Part shown: positions 1-8,449 of the stretch, one piece after another
Numbering within the stretch: the first letter of the stretch is position 1
Layout of the letters: every line of letters begins with the position of its first letter
Assembly (NCBI GenBank): GCA_029776465.1
Contig: JAKOTC010000045.1
Span: 1-8,510, forward strand
Direction: 5' to 3'
DNA from: Bacillota bacterium
Lineage (GTDB): Bacteria > Bacillota > Clostridia > Oscillospirales > JAKOTC01
DNA: 8,510 nucleotides
Position numbers and translations under genes: made by a program
The notes under the pieces: model-generated
What the model was told of the DNA's origin: nothing
Databases searched by the model: none
Seen by the model: only the letters and a program-made list of their open reading frames with translations

Positions 1-2
1 AT

Positions 3-866
3 ATGCCGCGTGATTTATTGAATAGAATTCAAGCCGCTTTGCCGAATATGTCAAAGGGACAAAAACTGATTGCTAACTATATATTAAATCATTATGACAA
101 GGCTGCATTTTACACGGCTTTAAAGCTTGGCCAAACCGTCGGCGTCAGTGAATCGACGGTTGTGCGTTTTGCATCCCTTTTGGGATATGAAGGATATCCC
201 GAACTGCAAAGTTCTCTGCAGGAACTGATTCGCAACAAGCTGACATCCGTTCAGCGCTTTGAAATGGCTGACACTCAGATCGGTACCGGAGAGCTGATTG
301 ACCGGGTGCTGAGTCTTGATATCGAAAGAATCAAGCGTACGCTGGAAACCACTTCCCGCGAGGATTTTGCCAATGCGGTTGACGTCATAGTTGCTGCACG
401 CAAGATATACATACTTGGCGTGCGCAGTTCCGGTGCCCTTGCTAACTTTCTGGGTTTTTATCTGAATGAGATGTTTGATAATGTGCACATGGTTCATGCG
501 GCAACCTCCAGCGAGGTGTTCGAGCAGATTATTCGGGTCAGCAAGGAGGATGCCGTGATCGGCATCAGCTTTCCCCGGTATTCAAAGCAGACTTATAAAG
601 CCATGACCTATGCTTCCAATATGGGAGCCAGCGTCATTGCCATCACCGACAGCCGTTCGGCGCCGATTGCCGAAGTGGCAAACCATGTGCTGATTGCCGC
701 CAGCGACATGATTTCAGTGGTGGATTCGCTGACTGCGCCCCTTTCTCTGATCAACGCCCTGATTGTGGCCCTTGGGCAGAAGCGGCGGGACGAGGTCATC
801 CAGACCTTTGCGAAGCTGGAACGCATCTGGGAAGAATACCAGATTTACGAAAAGTCGGAAGGATAA
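3..866 (+). CDS. MurR/RpiR family transcriptional regulator (HTH + SIS)
   Basis: Cytoplasmic DNA-binding regulator of 287 residues, the usual length for RpiR-type proteins. An N-terminal helix-turn-helix domain spans roughly residues 1-80; the recognition segment VGVSESTVVRFASLLGY (46-62) is typical of the family. A SIS (sugar isomerase) domain follows at about 122-255, with ILGVRSSGALANF (137-149) and GISFPRYSKQT (187-197) as probable phosphosugar-binding loops. In the family the SIS domain senses a phosphorylated sugar; the ligand here cannot be told. The SFPRYS loop and the C-terminal LERIWEEYQIYEK resemble a clostridial subgroup I know only from memory. The ATG lies two bases from the window edge, so its ribosome binding site is not visible. 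The start is still plausible because family members begin with a similar short lead before the SKGQ motif. The gene ends four bases before the flavoprotein start, so the two are probably co-transcribed and the regulator may control the operon. Confidence 0.88.
   Translation: MPRDLLNRIQAALPNMSKGQKLIANYILNHYDKAAFYTALKLGQTVGVSESTVVRFASLLGYEGYPELQSSLQELIRNKLTSVQRFEMADTQIGTGELIDRVLSLDIERIKRTLETTSREDFANAVDVIVAARKIYILGVRSSGALANFLGFYLNEMFDNVHMVHAATSSEVFEQIIRVSKEDAVIGISFPRYSKQTYKAMTYASNMGASVIAITDSRSAPIAEVANHVLIAASDMISVVDSLTAPLSLINALIVALGQKRRDEVIQTFAKLERIWEEYQIYEKSEG
857..863 (+). promoter_or_regulatory. Ribosome binding site fixing the flavoprotein start at 871
   Basis: GGAAGGA lies seven bases before ATG 871 and overlaps the end of the regulator gene. 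The reading frame stays open upstream to an ATG at 763, but the 36 extra residues would overlap the regulator and precede the FAD-binding strand that normally starts this family. The start at 871 is therefore preferred. Confidence 0.75.
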
Positions 867-870
867 GTTA

Positions 871-2115
871 ATGGATATAAAATCAGCAGATGTAGCCGTT
901 ATCGGCGGCGGCCCTGCCGGCTTGATGGCGGCGGGGACAGCAGCCGGCAGGGGACTGAATGTAGTGGTTTTGGAAAAAAACGAACGTCCGGCCCTGAAGC
1001 TTCGCATCACAGGCAAGGGGCGCTGCAATCTCACCAACGACTGCACCCTCTCCGAGTTCTTGGAATCGGTGGTTTCCAATCACCGTTTTTTATACAGCGC
1101 CGCCTCGGCCTTTCCGCCGAAAGAGACGATGGCTTTTTTTGAGTCCCTGGGTGTCCCGTTAAAAACGGAGCGGGGCGGCCGGGTGTTTCCGGTTTCCGAT
1201 AGAGCCGGGGATGTGGCGGATGCGATGATCGGATTCGCAAAATCACGGGGAGCTCTCATTCTGCGGGCCTCAGTGAAAAGCATTGTAAATTCGGAACAGG
1301 GTTTTCAGCTTGAGACCTCAGAGGGCAGAATAAACAGCCGCTCGGTAATTATTGCGACGGGTGGGGTCAGCTACCCCAAAACCGGTTCCACCGGCGATGG
1401 TTATCGGTTTGCCCGGATGCTGGGTCATACGGTTGTGCCGCCGGAACCCTCCTTGGTTCCGCTGGAATGCGCAGAGAACTGGCCGGCAGAGGCTCAGGGG
1501 CTTTCTTTAAAAAATGTAACTCTTTCGGTAAGGGATAACCTCAAAAAGAAAATAATCTTTCAAGAACTGGGCGAGATGCTGTTTACCCATTTCGGGGTCA
1601 GCGGCCCATTGGTTTTATCGGCCAGCGCCCGCATGCGCCCCATGGAATCCGGCCGATACTCTCTTATGATCGACCTGAAGCCGGGCTTGTCGGCGGAAAA
1701 ACTGGACGATCGGGTGCTGCGGGATTTCGCCGAAATGCCCAACCGGATTTTCGCAAACGGGCTGGTGAAACTCCTGCCTAAAAGCCTTGAACCGGTTCTT
1801 GTGAAGCTGTCCGGTATAGCGCCGGATAAAAAGCTTAACAATGTGACCAAAGAAGAACGGCAGAAGCTTGTGTCGCTGCTGAAGTCGCTGCCGCTCACCG
1901 TGTCAGGCTTTCGACCGGTGGAGGAGGCCATTGTGACGGCGGGCGGTGTTTCGGTTAAGGAGATTGACCCTAAAACCATGCAGTCCAAACTGGTGCCGGG
2001 ATTGTATTTTGCAGGCGAGGTGCTGGATTTGGATGCTTATACGGGCGGGTATAATCTTCAAATCGCATTTTGCACCGGGCGTGCCGCCGGAAATGCGGTT
2101 TGCGTGGAAAAATGA
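871..2115 (+). CDS. HI0933/YhiN/BaiN-type FAD-dependent flavoprotein
   Basis: A 414-residue flavoprotein of the family annotated variously as NAD(P)/FAD-dependent oxidoreductase, aminoacetone oxidase-like or BaiN-like. The dinucleotide-binding motif GGGPAG is at residues 12-17. The family signature ALKLRITGKGRCNLTN is at 41-56, a second FAD motif ATGG at 162-165, the segment GEMLFTHFGVSGP at 234-246, and the C-terminal FAD-contact block AGEVLDLDAYTGGYN at 381-395. The length is normal and no key motif is missing. The substrate cannot be read from sequence. From memory, E. coli YhiN has been reported to reduce uridine in 23S rRNA, and the clostridial BaiN name comes from bile-acid work; neither role should be transferred without testing. 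It starts four bases after the regulator and ends 18 bases before cmk, so it is almost certainly in the same transcript. Confidence 0.9.
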   Translation: MDIKSADVAVIGGGPAGLMAAGTAAGRGLNVVVLEKNERPALKLRITGKGRCNLTNDCTLSEFLESVVSNHRFLYSAASAFPPKETMAFFESLGVPLKTERGGRVFPVSDRAGDVADAMIGFAKSRGALILRASVKSIVNSEQGFQLETSEGRINSRSVIIATGGVSYPKTGSTGDGYRFARMLGHTVVPPEPSLVPLECAENWPAEAQGLSLKNVTLSVRDNLKKKIIFQELGEMLFTHFGVSGPLVLSASARMRPMESGRYSLMIDLKPGLSAEKLDDRVLRDFAEMPNRIFANGLVKLLPKSLEPVLVKLSGIAPDKKLNNVTKEERQKLVSLLKSLPLTVSGFRPVEEAIVTAGGVSVKEIDPKTMQSKLVPGLYFAGEVLDLDAYTGGYNLQIAFCTGRAAGNAVCVEK

Positions 2116-2133
2116 AAAGGAAAGGCTGAAAAT

Positions 2134-2817
2134 ATGATTTCGATTGCGATTGACGGGCCTGCGGGTGCGGGCAAAAGTACCCTTTCAAAGCGGATTGCCT
2201 CTGAGCTGGGTTTTTTATATATTGATACCGGAGCGCTGTATCGAACCGTCGGCCTGTTTATGTTGAGCAAATTCGGAACAGGGATGACGGCGGAGCAGAT
2301 TGACGGCGCAATCAATGAATGCAAAATCGCCATGTCCATAGAGAACGGCAAGCAAAAGATCTATCTGGACGGAGAGGATGTCAGTGACAAAATCCGCACC
2401 CCCGAGGTTTCCATGGCAGCCTCCACTGTATCGGCCCGTCCGGCTGTCAGAGCCTATTTGCTGGAACTGCAGAGAAAAACGGCCCGTGAGAATAATGTGC
2501 TGATGGACGGCCGTGACATTGGAACGGTGGTGCTGCCCGATGCGCAGGTGAAAATTTTTCTCACCGCCTCACCGGAGGACCGGGCAAAGCGTCGATATCA
2601 TGAGCTGGAACAGAAAGGGCTTCAGGTTTCTTATGAAGATGTGCTGCGGGAAGTCATTCAAAGGGATGCGCAGGACAGCAACAGGGCAATTGCGCCCCTG
2701 AAACCGGCGGAAGGTGCTTTGCTGCTGGACACCACCGGGAATTCCTTTGAGAAATCCTTGTATCAGCTGAAAAAACTGATCACCGACCGATTGGATGCTT
2801 TGGGTCTTCAATATTAA
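2134..2817 (+). CDS. cmk: (d)CMP kinase (cytidylate kinase)
   Basis: Cytoplasmic nucleoside monophosphate kinase that phosphorylates CMP and dCMP with ATP, feeding RNA, DNA and CDP-lipid synthesis. The 227-residue length is typical. The P-loop GPAGAGKST is at residues 8-16. GALYRTV (33-39) and DVSDKIRTPEV (82-92) belong to the CMP-binding and family-specific region. DGRDIGTVVLPDA (125-137) is a near-universal Cmk signature. The arginine-rich lid SPEDRAKRRYHE is at 146-157, and RDAQDSNRAIAPL (177-189) closes the active site. The ATG at 2134 is preceded by the purine-rich AAGGAAAGG at 2117-2125. No stop occurs between the TAA of this gene and plsC in the same frame, but no usable start codon lies there either, so the two are separate genes. 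Confidence 0.97.
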   Translation: MISIAIDGPAGAGKSTLSKRIASELGFLYIDTGALYRTVGLFMLSKFGTGMTAEQIDGAINECKIAMSIENGKQKIYLDGEDVSDKIRTPEVSMAASTVSARPAVRAYLLELQRKTARENNVLMDGRDIGTVVLPDAQVKIFLTASPEDRAKRRYHELEQKGLQVSYEDVLREVIQRDAQDSNRAIAPLKPAEGALLLDTTGNSFEKSLYQLKKLITDRLDALGLQY

Positions 2818-2863
2818 AAAGGGCTCATTCCATCATTAAAGGGGGCAATTTTCAACCGAACGG

Positions 2864-2877
2864 TTCTCACGTGTGAA
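2864..2877. promoter_or_regulatory. Imperfect palindrome in the cmk-plsC gap
   Basis: The 102-base gap 2818-2919 contains TTCTCACGTGTGAA, in which six of seven base pairs are symmetric around a perfect CACGTG core. Just upstream, AACCG-AA-CGGTT forms a short second inverted repeat. It could be an operator, but no good -10/-35 pair is visible beside it, and a palindrome of this size can arise by chance. The rest of the gap holds nothing I recognise. Confidence 0.2.
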
Positions 2878-2919
2878 TGGTCTGCTTATTCAAGAGAACA
2901 GTTTGGTGAGTCGGAGTTT

Positions 2920-3537
2920 ATGAAAAAGCAGTTTTCGAATTTGACATTCTTCTCTTTTTTAAAGAAAACCCTCGGCGGATTGCTGCTCGGGTTGTATCGG
3001 GTGAAGGTGGAGGGGCGTGAAAACCTGCCCAAAGACGGCGGGCTGATCCTCTGCTCTAACCACCTTTCCATGAATGACGTGATTATTCTGGGGGCTGCCC
3101 ACAACCGTCCCATTCACTATCTGGCCAAAGCCGAGCTTTTCCGAGTGCCGCTGTTAGCTCCGCTGATCCGGTCCCTGGGCGCCATCCCCATCCATCGGGG
3201 AAAAGGGGATACCGCGGCGATTAAGGCGGCCAAGTCGGTGGTGGAGCTGGGGAGAACCCTTTGCATTTTTCCGGAGGGGCATCGTTCCAAGGATTTGCAG
3301 CTCGGAAAGGGAAAAGCCGGGGTGGGACTGATTTTGCGCCAGACTGGTGCGCCGGTGCTTCCGGCGGCCATTATTTGCAAAAAACGTCCGGGGCCTTTCA
3401 AAAAAACCATTATCCGGTTCGGCCCGGTTTTGACACAAGCCGATTTTGGCGAACCCACCGGAGACAAGCGGGATTATCAGGCTTGCGCGGATTTGGTGAT
3501 GCAGAAAATCGCAGAATTAAAAAACGGCTCTGTTTAA
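2920..3537 (+). CDS. plsC: Lysophospholipid acyltransferase (PlsC type, 1-acyl-sn-glycerol-3-phosphate acyltransferase)
   Basis: Probably acylates lysophosphatidic acid to phosphatidic acid at the cytoplasmic membrane face. The catalytic HX4D motif is H48-LSMN-D53 in the context SNHLSMNDV. Block II is GAIPIHRGKGDT (87-98), with the arginine expected to contact glycerol phosphate. Block III is IFPEGHRSKD (116-125), and PVLPAAI (145-151) matches block IV. The 205-residue length fits the short clostridial PlsC proteins. The N-terminus (about 8-30) is hydrophobic and amphipathic and may dock to the membrane; there is no clear signal peptide. The start is the only in-frame ATG before the motifs, but its GGAG (2913-2916) sits only three bases away, closer than usual, so translation initiation may be modest. 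Acyl acceptor and chain preference cannot be read from sequence. Confidence 0.92.
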   Translation: MKKQFSNLTFFSFLKKTLGGLLLGLYRVKVEGRENLPKDGGLILCSNHLSMNDVIILGAAHNRPIHYLAKAELFRVPLLAPLIRSLGAIPIHRGKGDTAAIKAAKSVVELGRTLCIFPEGHRSKDLQLGKGKAGVGLILRQTGAPVLPAAIICKKRPGPFKKTIIRFGPVLTQADFGEPTGDKRDYQACADLVMQKIAELKNGSV

Positions 3538-3582
3538 AAGAATAAATATGCAAAAGGTGTTTCATCATAATTTGGAGGCAAT

Positions 3583-5562
3583 ATGAAAGTTACCGTCATG
3601 CCCGACTGCGGTTTCTGCTATGGTGTGAAGCTGGCGGTGGAGAAGGTTGAGAAACTGCTGGAGGAAGGCAAAAAGGTTTGTACATTAGGACCGCTGGTCC
3701 ACAACCCGGATTTTCTGGCCGAACTGCAATCCCGCGGGGTTTTGATTGTGGAATCGGTGGCTGAAATCCCCGAGGATTACACGGTTGTGTTGAGAAGCCA
3801 TGGGGTGACGCCGTCGGTGTATCAACAGCTGGAACAAAAAGGAGCCGACTTTTGCGATGCCACCTGTCCCAGCGTGAGCAAAATTCACAGGCTTGTTTCC
3901 GAATTTGACCCGGATACGGATTTTTTGCTTCTGGCTGGAAACCCTAAACACCCGGAGGTTGTTGCGATTATCGGCTATGCGCGCTGCCCCTATTTGGTAT
4001 TTTCATCCGCAGAGGAGCTTGAAGAGCTTTTTCAAAAGCATCCGGAAATCCTAAAAAAAGGGATAAAATTGGTTTCTCAAACCACATTTTCCGTTTCTGA
4101 GTGGAAAAAATGTGAGAAAATTGCTCTAAGGTACTGTACAAATGCCGGAGTTTTTGATACAATATGTAGGACAACGGAAAATCGGCAAAAAAAAGCGGCA
4201 GCACTCGCTGAGAAGTGCGACGCCATGATCGTCATCGGCGGACGGGGGAGTTCCAACACCGCCAAGCTATATGAGATATGCAGCAAGCTGACCGATAGCT
4301 TTTGGATCGAAAATGCCGCAGAATTGCCGTTGGAACAATTGCATGGCAAGCGTCATGTTGGGGTTACGGCAGGAGCATCAACCCCGTCTAACATTATACA
4401 GGAGGTACTACACAGAATGGACGAGAACAGACGCGAGGTTGAAGAATTTGACTTTGCAGAAGCATTGGAAGAGTCTTTTAAAAGATTGAATAAAGAGGAG
4501 AGAGTAAAGGGCATCGTTACGGCGATCTACCCGAACGAAGTGTCGGTGGATGTCGGCAGAAAACAGGCCGGTTATATCCCCCTGTCGGAACTGACCAACG
4601 ATCCTAATGCCAAACCCTCTGATGTTGTCAGCGTCGGCGATGAGCTTGAACTGTTGGTGCTGAAAACCAACGATCAGGAAGGCACCATCATGCTTTCGAA
4701 GCGTCGTATTGATGCTATCAAAAACTGGGACAACATTGTCGCTGCAAGTGAAAATGACACGATTTTAAACGGCAATGTCATTGATGTGATCCGGGGCGGT
4801 GTGCTTGTCAATTGTGACGGCGTACGCGTCTTTGTTCCTGCTTCTCAAAGCGGTGTTGCCCGTGGAGGCAACCTGGAAGACCTGTTGAAAAAGAATGTCT
4901 CTTTAAAGATTATTGAAGTTGACCAGCGCCGTAAACGTGCAGTCGGTTCCATCCGTGCTGCGTCCCGCGCCTTGGCCAAAGAAGCAGAATCGAAATTCTG
5001 GGAGACTGCCAAAGTGGGCGATGTTTATACCGGCGCAGTCAAATCCCTGACCTCTTTCGGCGCCTTTGTTGATCTGGGCGGCGTTGACGGAATGGTCCAC
5101 CGTTCCGAGCTGTCCTGGCAGCGCATCAATCACCCCAAAGAAGTTGTGAATGTGGGTGATGTGATCACCGTTTATATTAAAGAACTGGATCCCGAGAAAA
5201 AACGCATCTCCCTGGGTTATAAGAAAGATGAGGACAACCCCTGGAGCAGAATGGCCAGCGAATTTTCCGTCGGCCAGGTTGTTCCCGTTAAGATCACCGG
5301 CCTGATGACCTATGGCGCCTTTGCCGAGGTGATTCCCGGTGTGGAAGGTCTGATTCATGTTTCCCAGATTGCCAATAAGCATGTGGCGAAGCCCGCAGAC
5401 GTCCTTTCCGTCGGTCAGGTGGTAAATGCCAAGATTATCGAAATTGATTTCGAGAAGCAGAAGGTCAGCCTTTCCATCAAAGCCGCTCTTTCCGAGGATG
5501 AGGCTGAGACCGAAACAACCGAGACTGCTGAGACTTCTGACGAGCAGAATTCCGCTGAATAA
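3583..5562 (+). CDS. ispH-rpsA: Fused IspH (HMBPP reductase) and ribosomal protein S1
   Basis: A 659-residue fusion. Residues 1-278 are IspH, the iron-sulfur enzyme that reduces HMBPP to IPP and DMAPP at the end of the non-mevalonate isoprenoid pathway. The three cluster cysteines are C12 (GFCYGV), C95 (DATCPSV) and C195 (DTICRTT). Substrate-site residues H40, H73 (SHGVT), H123 and E125 (HPEV), T167 (SQTTFS), S223/S224/N225 (GGRGSSN) and S266 (TAGAS) are all present, so this half should be active. Residues 305-633 carry four S1 RNA-binding domains at roughly 305-374, 392-458, 477-546 and 562-633. An acidic Glu/Thr-rich tail occupies about 636-659. E. coli S1 has six such domains; shorter forms are usual in Firmicutes. 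The fusion is known in Clostridia. GGAGG (3574-3578) lies four bases before the ATG. An internal start at 4417 may give S1 alone. Confidence 0.95.
   Translation: MKVTVMPDCGFCYGVKLAVEKVEKLLEEGKKVCTLGPLVHNPDFLAELQSRGVLIVESVAEIPEDYTVVLRSHGVTPSVYQQLEQKGADFCDATCPSVSKIHRLVSEFDPDTDFLLLAGNPKHPEVVAIIGYARCPYLVFSSAEELEELFQKHPEILKKGIKLVSQTTFSVSEWKKCEKIALRYCTNAGVFDTICRTTENRQKKAAALAEKCDAMIVIGGRGSSNTAKLYEICSKLTDSFWIENAAELPLEQLHGKRHVGVTAGASTPSNIIQEVLHRMDENRREVEEFDFAEALEESFKRLNKEERVKGIVTAIYPNEVSVDVGRKQAGYIPLSELTNDPNAKPSDVVSVGDELELLVLKTNDQEGTIMLSKRRIDAIKNWDNIVAASENDTILNGNVIDVIRGGVLVNCDGVRVFVPASQSGVARGGNLEDLLKKNVSLKIIEVDQRRKRAVGSIRAASRALAKEAESKFWETAKVGDVYTGAVKSLTSFGAFVDLGGVDGMVHRSELSWQRINHPKEVVNVGDVITVYIKELDPEKKRISLGYKKDEDNPWSRMASEFSVGQVVPVKITGLMTYGAFAEVIPGVEGLIHVSQIANKHVAKPADVLSVGQVVNAKIIEIDFEKQKVSLSIKAALSEDEAETETTETAETSDEQNSAE
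4135..4163 (+). promoter_or_regulatory. Candidate internal promoter in ispH, upstream of the S1 part
   Basis: TGTACA (4135-4140, four of six matches to TTGACA) is followed by 17 bases and TACAAT (4158-4163, five of six to TATAAT). A TG one base before the -10 makes it an extended -10 element. It lies in an AT-rich stretch: I count 66 G+C in 180 bases for 4021-4200, about 37%. The -10 overlaps codons for the conserved DTIC motif, so part of the match is forced by coding. If used, transcription would begin near 4170, about 245 bases before the internal S1 start. Confidence 0.3.
4400..4419 (+). promoter_or_regulatory. Internal Shine-Dalgarno and ATG at the IspH/S1 boundary
   Basis: AGGAGGT (4400-4406) precedes an in-frame ATG at 4417 by ten bases. 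This is a longer match to the 16S rRNA tail than the site before any of the seven annotated genes. The ATG falls exactly where IspH ends and the acidic S1 lead begins. Caution: AGGAGG occurs at least three other times inside coding sequence here (near 544, 1922 and 7665), and the bases also encode Gln-Glu-Val, which fits the IspH C-terminal helix. Confidence 0.45.
4417..5562 (+). other. Possible separately translated S1 protein (381 residues) within the fusion
   Basis: Starting at M279 of the fusion, this product would begin MDENRREVEEFDFAEALEES and contain all four S1 domains and the acidic tail. That opening resembles the start of stand-alone S1 proteins. Glycine codons support a distinct translation load: 16 GGC, 9 GGT, 2 GGA and no GGG in this part, against 4 GGC, 2 GGT, 6 GGA and 5 GGG in the IspH part. 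Arginine shows the same trend: CGT/CGC is 13 of 19 here and 3 of 10 before, and AGG occurs only before. S1 is needed at ribosome-like amounts and IspH is not, so a separate product makes sense. It remains a hypothesis; the same bias could also be inherited from a fusion of two genes. Confidence 0.4.
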
Positions 5563-5584
5563 GTGAAGGAACTAATTTCATAAA

Positions 5585-5623
5585 CAATGAGGACGGCTGA
5601 ATGAAAATTTTGCCGTCCTTTGT
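5585..5623 (+). terminator. Rho-independent terminator after the IspH-S1 gene (weak T tract)
   Basis: AGGACGGC (5590-5597) pairs perfectly with GCCGTCCT (5612-5619) around a 14-base loop. An outer ACAA/TTGT pairing may extend the stem past a two-base bulge. The T tract is short (TTTGT), so termination may be partial and some transcripts could continue into yunB-ligA. Confidence 0.65.
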
Positions 5624-5652
5624 CATAAAAGAGGCCGGCTTTAGCATATACT
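5623..5652 (+). promoter_or_regulatory. Sigma-E-like sporulation promoter upstream of yunB
   Basis: TCATAAA (5623-5629), 15 bases, then CATATACT (5645-5652). The Bacillus sigma-E consensus, as I recall it, is KMATATT, a spacer of 14-15 bases, and CATACAHT. The -10 matches at seven of eight positions, the core ATA of the -35 matches, and the spacing fits. A sigma-A reading is poorer: TATACT is a fair -10, but the nearest TTGTCA is 21 bases away. The match is credible because yunB in B. subtilis is under sigma-E. The -35 directly abuts the preceding terminator stem. Confidence 0.6.
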
Positions 5653-5681
5653 GACCTACGGCATGATAACGAGGTGAGGAT

Positions 5682-6419
5682 ATGCCAATTTTTCGGATAC
5701 GTCCATGGAAGTGGAAACGACCGACACCCGCGGCTCCCTCAAAACCCAGACGAAAAAAAATAAAAATTCATTATAAACTTTTAATCATTCCCGCTATTCT
5801 CGTTGGGCTTCTTTTACTTTTCAATGCCCGGTTTCGCCCCCTGTTGGTTCAGATTGCCTCCAACCAGGCCAAATATATCTCCAATATTGCGATTACCTCC
5901 GCGGTTTCGGATACGATGGCCGATGCGGCAATCCGATATGGCGATTTAATCTACACCGAAAAAACCGGTGATGGAAATGTAGCAGTTTTGCGAACCAACA
6001 TTGCCGCAATCAACGCTTTGAAATCCGAACTGACGGCTGTGGTTCAGGAGAAACTCGCCAGCGTACAGGAACAGACAATTCAAGTTGCCATCGGAACCTT
6101 GATCGGCTCTGAATTGACCTTCGGCCGTGGTCCGAAAATTCCCGTTAAGGTGATTCCGCTTGGAACCGTGACCACCAATCTGAAGAACAACTTTTCCTCT
6201 GCCGGCATTAATCAGACCAAGCATGAAATGATAGCGGAGATTACGGCGGTGGTTTCGATTATCATTCCGGGCAACCTCTCCACCACCGTCAGCGTGACCA
6301 ACGATTTTACCATTGCTCAAACTATTATTGTAGGCGCAGTACCCGATGCCTACACCAATTTCAACGGAGATTTTAATGATGGGGATGTCATCGACTTCGG
6401 TGCCACGAAACCTGGCTAG
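5682..6419 (+). CDS. yunB: Sporulation protein YunB
   Basis: A 245-residue protein with a very basic N-terminus (residues 4-32, rich in Arg/Lys/Pro), one membrane-spanning segment at about 31-47 (LLIIPAILVGLLLLF) and a long C-terminal domain probably outside the cytoplasm. Family hallmarks are QIASNQAKYISNIAI near residue 57, IPLGTVTTNLKNNFSSAGINQ (158-178) and the C-terminal VTNDFTIAQTIIVGAVPDAY (205-224). Length is close to B. subtilis YunB (about 250). In that species the gene is expressed in the mother cell and is needed for efficient sporulation; the biochemical role is unknown. GAGGTGAGG (5671-5679) gives a strong ribosome binding site for the ATG. The sigma-E-like promoter just upstream supports the assignment. 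ligA follows after 36 bases with no terminator between. Confidence 0.88.
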   Translation: MPIFRIRPWKWKRPTPAAPSKPRRKKIKIHYKLLIIPAILVGLLLLFNARFRPLLVQIASNQAKYISNIAITSAVSDTMADAAIRYGDLIYTEKTGDGNVAVLRTNIAAINALKSELTAVVQEKLASVQEQTIQVAIGTLIGSELTFGRGPKIPVKVIPLGTVTTNLKNNFSSAGINQTKHEMIAEITAVVSIIIPGNLSTTVSVTNDFTIAQTIIVGAVPDAYTNFNGDFNDGDVIDFGATKPG

Positions 6420-6443
6420 GATATCCAATAACTCGGATGATAA

Positions 6444-8426
<1,983 letters not shown>

Positions 8427-8449
8427 AAATAAAAGCCTACTGAAAACAA

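Noticed and set aside
763..870. Upstream extension of the flavoprotein to ATG 763
   Set aside because: It would overlap the regulator gene by over 100 bases and add residues before the FAD-binding strand; the ATG at 871 has a good ribosome binding site.
3541..3582. CATAAT (3566-3571) before ispH as a promoter
   Set aside because: No -35 at the right distance, and a start there would remove or clip the ribosome binding site at 3574.
4187..4194. A8 run in ispH (CAA AAA AAA) as a programmed frameshift or slippage site
   Set aside because: The -1 frame ends within a few codons after losing the rest of IspH and S1, no stimulating structure is evident, and similar A7-A8 runs occur in other genes here (near 974 and 5753).
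4903..5382. 159-residue open frame on the - strand within the S1 region
   Set aside because: Antisense shadow of the strongly biased S1 codons; no family resemblance.
3583..5562. The IspH-S1 fusion as a new fusion protein
   Set aside because: This bifunctional architecture is already known and annotated in Clostridia; only the internal-start and codon-bias observations seem worth following.
6323..6377. TATTAT (6323) and TTTAAT (6372) in late yunB as ligA promoters
   Set aside because: Neither has an acceptable -35 at 16-18 bases; both lie inside coding sequence.
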